From: JALORV01 sp963769745 | Lineage (GTDB): Bacteria; Pseudomonadota; Gammaproteobacteria; Burkholderiales; Burkholderiaceae_F | Length of the DNA stretch: 64,000 nt | Assembly: GCA_963769745.1 (NCBI GenBank) | Contig: CAVYNB010000029.1 | Coordinates: 124,001 to 188,000 of the forward strand | Direction of reading: 5' to 3' | Shown: positions 58,187 through 64,000 of the stretch, in pieces | Numbering within the stretch: position 1 is the stretch's first letter | Layout: each line of letters begins with the position of its first letter | Position numbers and translations under genes: made by a program | Notes under the pieces: model-generated | Seen by the model: the letters and a program-made list of their open reading frames with translations, nothing else | What the model was told of the DNA's origin: nothing | The model's database searches: none

Positions 58187-60232
58187 ATGTCCAAACCGGT
58201 GTCCAAAGTGCTCGTCATCAACGACGAGCCGTTGATCCTGCGTGAATTGCTCAAGGGCCTGAATGCCGCGGCACGGTCGCTCGACAACCCGTTCGGCATC
58301 ACCTTCGTCGGCGCCCTCACGGCCAGGGAGGGTCTGGCGCTGATCGAACGCGAAGGTGATATTCAGATCGCCATCGTCGACGACAAGCTGTACGCGGTGC
58401 AGGACACGCGCAAGCGCCGCAACGGTCACAAGGAGCCCCCACGCAATCTGCAGGTGTCGGCGCTCAAGCTGGTCCAGCGCATCACGTCCCTGCGCCCCGA
58501 GCTCGACATCTACATCCTGGTCGAGAAGGAAAAGGAAGACCAGGTCGTGGACGCGCTGTTCGCCGAAGCGGTCGACGGCTACTTCTACCGCGAAGAGCGC
58601 GACTACCGCGGCATGTACCGCATCCTGAACGCACAGATCGCCGAACGCGCGCGTACGCCTTTTTACGATGCGCTGAAGGCCTACGTGCTGGCCGCCAAGG
58701 ACGCCTGGCACACACCCGGGCACTCGAGCGGCGACTCGATGCGCGGCAGTCCCTGGGTCAACGAGTTCTACGACTTCATGGGCGAGCACGTGTTCGACGC
58801 CGATCTCTCGGTCTCGGTCAAGGCGCTCGACTCGCTGATGGAGCCGACCGGCGTCATTGCCGAAGCGCAGCAGATGGCCGCCAAGGCGTTCGGTGCGCGA
58901 CGCACTTTTTTCGCCACCAATGGCACGTCGACCGCCAACAAGGTGATCCTGCAGACGCTGATCGCTCCGGGCGAAAAGCTGCTGCTCGACCGCAACTGCC
59001 ACAAGTCGGTCCATCACGGCGTCGTGCTGTCCGGCGCGCGCCCCGTGTATCTCGATTCGTCGGTGAACCGCAAGTACGGCGTCTTCGGGCCGGTGCCCAC
59101 GAAGACCATCATGAAGGCGATCGACGATCACCCGGATGCCGAGCTACTGGTACTGACGTCGTGCACCTACGACGGCCTGCGCTACGACCTCAAGCCGATC
59201 ATCGACGCCGCGCACCGGCAGAACATCAAGGTCCTGATCGACGAGGCCTGGTACGCGCACGCGCGCTTTCACCCGGCGCTGCGGCCGACGGCGCTCGAGG
59301 CCGGAGCGGACTACGCCACCCAGTCCGCGCACAAGACGCTGTCGGCGCTGTCGCAGGCCGCTTACATCCATGTGAACGACCCGACGTTCAACGAGCACAT
59401 TTTCCGCGAGAACTTCAACATGCATACATCGACCAGTCCGATGTACAGCATGATCGCGAGCCTCGATGTGAGCCGCAAGCAATCGGTGCTCGAGGGCTAC
59501 AAGCTGCTGCAGCGGACCCTGATGCTGGCCGACGAGCTGCGCGAGCAGATCAACTCGACCGGAGTGTTCCGCGTGCTCGAGCTCGACGATCTGTTGCCGG
59601 AGGAAGTGCGCGAGGACGGCATCCGGCTCGACACGACCAAGGTCACGGTCGATATCTCGTCGTGCGGCATGACGGTCGACGATCTGCAGAACGAGCTCTA
59701 CACGCGCTTCAACATCACGGTCGAGAAATCGACCTTCAACACGCTGACGCTGCTGCTGACGATCGGCACGACCCGCTCCAAATGTTCGCGCCTGTACGAC
59801 GCACTGATGCGCATTGCGCGTGAGAAGCGGGCTCCGCGGCACCTGTACCGCACGCCGGACCTGCCGCCGTTCACCGAACTGGTCTCCCTGCCGCGTGACG
59901 CCTACTACGCCACCGGGGAACTCGTGCCGCTGCTCGACGAGAACGATCAGTTGAACGGCAAGCTCGCGGGCCGCATCTGCTGCGACCAGATCGTCCCGTA
60001 CCCGCCGGGCATCCCGGTGCTGGTCCCCGGCCAGCGCATCACGGCGAACATCGTCGACTATCTGGTCCGGTACCTGCGCGTGCAGAACAAGGTCGAACTG
60101 CACGGGGTCGTGTACCAGGGTTACGTGCCGTCGATACGCGTGCTGATGGACGCCGAGGAGGGCCGGCTCGCACCACTCGCCGCGCCAACCCGAGTCCGCC
60201 GCCGCGCGAGGAAACCCGCTTCGACTGCCTAG
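58187..60232 (+). CDS. Orn/Lys/Arg decarboxylase, class I, with response-regulator-like N-terminal domain
   Basis: A PLP-dependent basic amino acid decarboxylase of 681 aa. The N-terminal 130 residues are the receiver-like wing domain (KVLVINDEPLILRELLKGL). The PLP lysine is in QSAHKTLSALSQAAY; other blocks are DRNCHKSVHHG, LTSCTYDGLRYD and IDEAWYAHARFHP, and C-terminal YPPGIPVLVPGQ. Whether arginine, lysine or ornithine is the substrate cannot be read off safely; proximity to argD and argF makes polyamine or arginine metabolism likely. The start lacks a ribosome site, so it is provisional. Confidence 0.88.
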   Translation: MSKPVSKVLVINDEPLILRELLKGLNAAARSLDNPFGITFVGALTAREGLALIEREGDIQIAIVDDKLYAVQDTRKRRNGHKEPPRNLQVSALKLVQRITSLRPELDIYILVEKEKEDQVVDALFAEAVDGYFYREERDYRGMYRILNAQIAERARTPFYDALKAYVLAAKDAWHTPGHSSGDSMRGSPWVNEFYDFMGEHVFDADLSVSVKALDSLMEPTGVIAEAQQMAAKAFGARRTFFATNGTSTANKVILQTLIAPGEKLLLDRNCHKSVHHGVVLSGARPVYLDSSVNRKYGVFGPVPTKTIMKAIDDHPDAELLVLTSCTYDGLRYDLKPIIDAAHRQNIKVLIDEAWYAHARFHPALRPTALEAGADYATQSAHKTLSALSQAAYIHVNDPTFNEHIFRENFNMHTSTSPMYSMIASLDVSRKQSVLEGYKLLQRTLMLADELREQINSTGVFRVLELDDLLPEEVREDGIRLDTTKVTVDISSCGMTVDDLQNELYTRFNITVEKSTFNTLTLLLTIGTTRSKCSRLYDALMRIAREKRAPRHLYRTPDLPPFTELVSLPRDAYYATGELVPLLDENDQLNGKLAGRICCDQIVPYPPGIPVLVPGQRITANIVDYLVRYLRVQNKVELHGVVYQGYVPSIRVLMDAEEGRLAPLAAPTRVRRRARKPASTA

Positions 60233-60236
60233 CCGA

Positions 60237-61880
60237 TCAGGCAGCGCGCTGCCGCGCTCCGACGACGAACTCCGCGCCCTTTTCCGCGATCATCAGCGTC
60301 GGCGAGTTGGTGTTGCCCGAGGTGATCGTCGGCATGATCGATGCATCGATGACCCGCAGCGCGTCGATGCCGTGCACCCGCAGTTCGGCGTCGACCACCG
60401 CGCCGGGATCGGAGGATGGACCCATTTTCGCGGTCCCCACCGGATGAAAGATCGTCGTGCCGACCTCGCCGGCAGCACGGGCGAGTTCCGCGTCGCTCTG
60501 GAACTGCGGACCGGGCATGAACTCCTGCGGCGCGTAGCGCGCCAGGGCTGCAGACGAAACGATACGGCGCGTCAGGCGCAGGGCGTCGGCGGCGATGCGT
60601 CGATCCTCCTCCGTGGCCAGATAGTTGGGCGCGATCTTCGGCGCCGCAGCCGGGTCGGCTGACCGGATCGAGATCGCGCCGCGCGAGGTCGGCCGCAGAT
60701 TGCATACCGAGGCGGTGAAGGCCGGAAACGGATGCAGCGGCTCGCCGAACTTGTCGAGCGAAAGTGGCTGCACGTGGTACTCGACATTGGCCCGGCGCTG
60801 GTCGTCACTCGACTTCGCGAACGCGCCGAGCTGGCTCGGACTCATCGTCAGCGGACCTCGCCTTGTGAAGACATACTGGAGCCCCATGCCGAGCTTGGCG
60901 AAGGGATTGGACGCCAGCGTATTGAGCGTGCGCACGCCCTGCACCTTGAACGCCATGCGCAGCTGCAGATGGTCCTGCAGATTGGCGCCGACGCCGGGCA
61001 GGTCGTGTCGGACCGGAATTCCCAGGGGAACGAGCAGTGCCCCCGGACCGATGCCGGACAGCTGCAGCAGTTGCGGCGTGGCGACGGCGCCCGCAGCCAG
61101 GATCACCTCGCCCCGCGCTGCAATGCGGGCCGGCCGGCCATCGCGGACGACCTCCACACCGGCACATCGACGCCCGTCGAGGAGCAGACGCGTCGCCTGG
61201 GTCCCGGTGAACACCACCAGGTTCGATCGATTCATGGCCGGTCGCAGGAATGCACGCGCCGTGTTCCAGCGCACTCCTCGACGCTGATTCACATCGAAGT
61301 AACCGCAGCCGAAGTTGTCGCCGCGATTGAAGTCGTCGTTCGGTGGTATCCCCTGCTCCGCGGCCGCGGAGCGGAACGCGTCGAGGATCTCCCATTGCAC
61401 GCGCGGCTTCTCGACTCGCCATTCGTTGCCGGCGCCGTGCAGCGCATCGGCGCCGCCGTAGTAGTCCTCGTGGCGAGTGAAGTACGGCAGCACATCGTCC
61501 CAGCCCCATCCGGGATTCGCGCCATGGCCGTCACCTTCGCGCCAGCCGTCGTAGTCCTGGCGCTGGCCGCGCATGTAGATCATGCCGTTGATCGATGAGC
61601 AGCCGCCCAGCACCCGGCCACGCGGATAGCGGATCGCGCGCCCGTTGAGGCCGGGCTCCGGCTCGGTCGCGAAACACCAGTCGGTGCGCGGATTGCCGAT
61701 GCAGTACAGGTAGCCGACCGGGACGCGGATCCACAGGTAATCATCGTTGCCGCCCGCTTCGAGCAGGGCCACGCGGCAGCCCGGATCGGCCGACAGCCGG
61801 TTCGCCAGCAGGCACCCGGCCGTGCCGGCACCGACGATGACGATATCGAATTCGCCGAGAGCGGCGGAACTGCTGGTCAT
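60237..61880 (-). CDS. GMC-family FAD oxidoreductase (choline dehydrogenase-like)
   Basis: An alcohol dehydrogenase/oxidase of the glucose-methanol-choline family, 547 aa. The ADP-binding motif is FDIVIVGAGTAGCLLANRLS; PRGRVLGGCSSINGMIYMRG is GMC signature 1, and GAVATPQLLQLSGIGP is signature 2. The catalytic histidine region is FHPVGTAKMG, and the C-terminal NTNSPTLMIAEKGA provides the partner. The ATG at 61880 gives the usual start. It could oxidise choline or other primary alcohols; divergent from argD with only 92 bases between. Confidence 0.88.
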   Translation of the reverse strand: MTSSSAALGEFDIVIVGAGTAGCLLANRLSADPGCRVALLEAGGNDDYLWIRVPVGYLYCIGNPRTDWCFATEPEPGLNGRAIRYPRGRVLGGCSSINGMIYMRGQRQDYDGWREGDGHGANPGWGWDDVLPYFTRHEDYYGGADALHGAGNEWRVEKPRVQWEILDAFRSAAAEQGIPPNDDFNRGDNFGCGYFDVNQRRGVRWNTARAFLRPAMNRSNLVVFTGTQATRLLLDGRRCAGVEVVRDGRPARIAARGEVILAAGAVATPQLLQLSGIGPGALLVPLGIPVRHDLPGVGANLQDHLQLRMAFKVQGVRTLNTLASNPFAKLGMGLQYVFTRRGPLTMSPSQLGAFAKSSDDQRRANVEYHVQPLSLDKFGEPLHPFPAFTASVCNLRPTSRGAISIRSADPAAAPKIAPNYLATEEDRRIAADALRLTRRIVSSAALARYAPQEFMPGPQFQSDAELARAAGEVGTTIFHPVGTAKMGPSSDPGAVVDAELRVHGIDALRVIDASIMPTITSGNTNSPTLMIAEKGAEFVVGARQRAA

Positions 61881-61898
61881 GCGGACGACGTCTTTCCC

Positions 61899-61946
61899 TA
61901 TAATCCTGCAAACGCGGCTGCTATTCCCCAGCGCCGCGTTTTTTCT
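61899..61946 (+). promoter_or_regulatory. argD promoter -10 and hairpin/U-tract leader
   Basis: A perfect TATAAT (61899-61904), then a hairpin exactly where transcription should start: AACGCGGC (61911-61918) pairs with GCCGCGTT (61933-61940), followed by a run of T (61939-61944). The ribosome site GGAG and the argD ATG follow at 61961-61975. No good -35 box is present. The arrangement resembles a terminator/attenuator or a stabilising 5' hairpin. Confidence 0.45.
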
Positions 61947-61972
61947 TTCCGCCACGGCACGGAGTGCGAACA

Positions 61973-63160
61973 ATGACGCACCTGATGAACACCTACAACC
62001 GGCTCCCGGTCGCCTTCACCCACGGCCAGGGTGCACGGCTCTACGACGAGCAGGGCAGAGAGTATCTCGACGCGCTGGCAGGCATCGCCGTCAACGGCCT
62101 CGGCCACGCGCATCCGCGTCTGGTCGCCGCGCTGTCGGAGCAGGTCGGTCGACTGATCCATACCTCGAACATCTACCGTGTACGCGAGCAGGAATTGCTC
62201 GCCGACCGTCTGTGCGCGCTGTCGGGCCTGCAGGAAGTCTTCTTCGGCAACTCCGGCTCCGAGGCCAACGAGGGCGCGCTGAAGCTCGTGCGCCTGTACG
62301 GCCACAAGAACGGCGAACCCGAGGCGCAGACGATCGTCATGGAACGCGCCTGGCACGGACGCACGCTCGCAACGCTCGCGGCCACGGCCAGCGACAAGGC
62401 GCGCAAGGGCTTCGAGCCGCTGCCGAGCGGATTCATCCGCGTCCCGTACAACGACATCGGTGCAGTCGAGCGGGCGGCCGCCGCCGATGCGCGCGTTCGT
62501 GCCGTCTGGATCGAGGTGCTGCAGGGCGAAGGCGGCATCCAGGTCGCGAACCTCGACTACGTGCGCGCACTGCGTCGACTGTGCGACGAACGCGGCTGGC
62601 TGCTGATGATCGACGAGGTGCAAAGCGGCATCGGACGCACCGGCAAGTGGTTCGCCCACCAGTGGGCCGGCATCACGCCTGACGTGATGACCCTGGCCAA
62701 GGGACTGGGCTCCGGCGTGCCGATCGGCGCGCTGTTGACGGGCGGCCGTGCGGCAGGCGTGTTCGGTCCGGGCCAGCACGGCACGACGTTCGGCGGCGGA
62801 CCACTCGCCATGCGCGCCGGCATCGAGACGCTCGCGATCATCGAATCGGAAGGCCTGATGGCCAACGCCGTCGCCCAGGGCGACCGCATCCGCGCCGGAC
62901 TGAAGCGCGAGCTTGCGGGCGTGGCCGGCGTCGTCGAGATCCGCGGCATGGGACTGATGATCGGCGTCGAACTCGACCGGCCCTGCGGTGACCTGGTCAA
63001 GCAGGCACTCGCGGCCGGGTTGCTGATCAACGTCACGCAGGACAAGGTCATCCGGATGCTGCCGCCGCTGATCCTGAGTGCCGCCGAGGCCGATCTGATC
63101 GTCGATCGACTGGCGCCGGTGATCCGCGCCTTCCTCGTGCCGGCGGCGCGCGCCGCCTGA
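61973..63160 (+). CDS. argD: Acetylornithine aminotransferase
   Basis: Class III PLP aminotransferase of arginine synthesis, 395 aa. Typical blocks: MNTYNRLPVAFTHGQGARLYD, GIAVNGLGHAHPRLV, FFGNSGSEANEGALKLVR, LMIDEVQSGIGRTGKWFAH and the PLP lysine in MTLAKGLGSG. GGAG nine bases upstream supports the ATG at 61973. argF follows after four bases; together they convert N-acetylglutamate semialdehyde toward citrulline. Confidence 0.95.
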   Translation: MTHLMNTYNRLPVAFTHGQGARLYDEQGREYLDALAGIAVNGLGHAHPRLVAALSEQVGRLIHTSNIYRVREQELLADRLCALSGLQEVFFGNSGSEANEGALKLVRLYGHKNGEPEAQTIVMERAWHGRTLATLAATASDKARKGFEPLPSGFIRVPYNDIGAVERAAAADARVRAVWIEVLQGEGGIQVANLDYVRALRRLCDERGWLLMIDEVQSGIGRTGKWFAHQWAGITPDVMTLAKGLGSGVPIGALLTGGRAAGVFGPGQHGTTFGGGPLAMRAGIETLAIIESEGLMANAVAQGDRIRAGLKRELAGVAGVVEIRGMGLMIGVELDRPCGDLVKQALAAGLLINVTQDKVIRMLPPLILSAAEADLIVDRLAPVIRAFLVPAARAA

Positions 63161-63164
63161 ATCC

Positions 63165-64000
63165 GTGGCCGAAGCAATCCGCCACTTCCTGCAGTTCCGC
63201 GACTTCTCGCGCGCGGAGCTCGAGTGGGTGTTCGAACGCACGCGCGTCATCAAGGAACGCTTCAAGCGCTACGAGTTCTACCAGCCCCTGCGCGACCGGA
63301 CGCTGGCGATGGTGTTCGAGAAGGCGTCGACGCGTACGCGCGTTTCGTTCGAGGCCGGCATGTATCAGCTGGGCGGCTCGGTGATCCACATCACCACCGG
63401 CGATTCGCAGCTCGGTCGCGCCGAGCCGATCGAGGACACGGCGCGCGTGATCTCGCGCATGGTCGACCTCGTGATGATCCGCACCTACGAACAGTCCAAG
63501 ATCGAGCGCTTCGCCGAATTTTCGCGCGTGCCGGTGATCAACGGCCTGACGAACGAGTACCACCCGTGCCAGATCCTGGCCGACATCTACACCTGGCTCG
63601 AGCATCGCGGCCCGATCACGGGCCGCACGGTGGCGTGGATCGGCGATGCCAACAACATGGCCTACACCTGGATCGAGGCGGCGCAGCTGCTCGGCTTCCG
63701 TGTCAACGTCTCGACGCCGCCGGGTTATGCGCTCGATCCGCGGTTCGCTCCGGCCGGCGATCACATCGCGGTCCATGCCGACCCGATGGACGCAGCGCGC
63801 GGCGCCGACCTGGTGACGACCGACGTCTGGACCAGCATGGGCTACGAGTCCGAGAACGAGGCGCGTCGCGTCGCGTTCGCCGACTGGTGCGTGGACGAGG
63901 ACATGATGCGCGTGGCACACCCGGACGCACTCTTCATGCACTGCCTGCCGGCGCATCGCGGCGAGGAAGTCACCGCCGCGGTGCTCGACGGCCCCCAGTC
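63165..64000 (+). CDS. argF: Ornithine carbamoyltransferase (C-terminus outside window)
   Basis: Condenses ornithine and carbamoyl phosphate to citrulline. The 278 codons present contain the carbamoyl phosphate site KASTRTRVSFE, EYHPCQILAD, WIGDANNMAYTW and MHCLPAHRGEEV; only about the last 25 residues are cut off at the right edge. I start at the GTG at 63165 ((M)AEAIRHFLQFRDFSRAEL), four bases after the argD stop. Confidence 0.96.
   Translation, partial: MAEAIRHFLQFRDFSRAELEWVFERTRVIKERFKRYEFYQPLRDRTLAMVFEKASTRTRVSFEAGMYQLGGSVIHITTGDSQLGRAEPIEDTARVISRMVDLVMIRTYEQSKIERFAEFSRVPVINGLTNEYHPCQILADIYTWLEHRGPITGRTVAWIGDANNMAYTWIEAAQLLGFRVNVSTPPGYALDPRFAPAGDHIAVHADPMDAARGADLVTTDVWTSMGYESENEARRVAFADWCVDEDMMRVAHPDALFMHCLPAHRGEEVTAAVLDGPQ

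Noticed and set aside
61911..61946. A plain terminator for an upstream gene
   Set aside because: No plus-strand gene ends before it; the upstream gene runs in the opposite direction, so a leader function fits better.

Overview
The window is a 64 kb piece of a high-GC proteobacterial chromosome, most likely a betaproteobacterium of the Burkholderiales/Rhodocyclales type. The evidence is gene content and order: DUF3579 next to murJ-rpsT and argD-argF, exbBD joined to lpxK-Trm112-kdsB, an alanine/lysine-rich extension on RpoD, flavocytochrome c sulfide dehydrogenase genes, and a proton-pumping pyrophosphatase. I see no phage, integron, transposase gene or CRISPR array; nearly all of it is core genome.

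Layout. 1-3.1 kb: end of a fumarylacetoacetate hydrolase-family gene and a Fur-boxed divergent ferric-iron ABC transporter (fbpB/fbpC). 3.2-16.8 kb: information processing and housekeeping, mostly on the minus strand (rhlE, tRNA-Ile(CAU), rpoD, dnaG, yqeY-like, rpsU, then tsaD on plus, plsY, ybaK, xerD, ogt, two chalcone-isomerase-like secreted proteins, ispH, an SlpA-type FKBP). 16.8-24 kb: radC, rpmB-rpmG with a strong terminator, a fatty acid desaturase, an MscS channel, rsmB, purN. 23.2-30.4 kb: a plus-strand chain ribF-ileS-lspA-coaBC-small membrane ORF-dut-acyltransferase, with overlapping start and stop codons from ileS onward. 30.5-37.2 kb: fccAB (sulfide oxidation), clpSA, cspA and icd, with a striking 390 bp nested palindrome between cspA and icd. 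37.5-45.1 kb: DUF192, sodB, xseA, then exbB-exbD-lpxK-Trm112-kdsB and a dipeptide-type solute-binding protein. 45.3-49.6 kb: adk, a H+-pyrophosphatase carrying a C-terminal OmpA-like domain, a second OmpA-domain protein and an acetyltransferase. 49.6-55.4 kb: a CoA-transferase, a secreted hypothetical, an SDR dehydrogenase, a lipoprotein gamma-glutamyltransferase and a peroxiredoxin. 55.4-64 kb: murJ, rpsT, DUF3579, an Orn/Lys/Arg decarboxylase, a GMC oxidoreductase, argD and the start of argF.

A feature of the whole window is reading-frame damage. Ten recognisable genes (rhlE, tsaD, rsmB, coaBC, fccB, icd, hppA, an acetyltransferase, a CoA-transferase, ggt) and one small membrane ORF are each broken by one or two frameshifts. 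In every case exactly one surplus base has to be removed (13 of 13), and corrected lengths are then whole numbers of codons and of family-typical size. Several of these genes are essential, so uncorrected insertion errors in the assembly are the likeliest explanation. I annotate each as one gene across the break.

The most interesting real biology I can see is: (1) the H+-pyrophosphatase fused to a peptidoglycan-binding OmpA-like domain, followed by a second membrane-anchored OmpA protein; (2) the 390 bp inverted-repeat element between cspA and icd, whose two arms keep their internal hairpins through a compensatory base change; (3) a cysteine cluster in the C-terminal domain of the ferric transporter ATPase; and (4) hairpin-plus-U-tract elements placed at the predicted 5' ends of the argD and fccAB transcripts.
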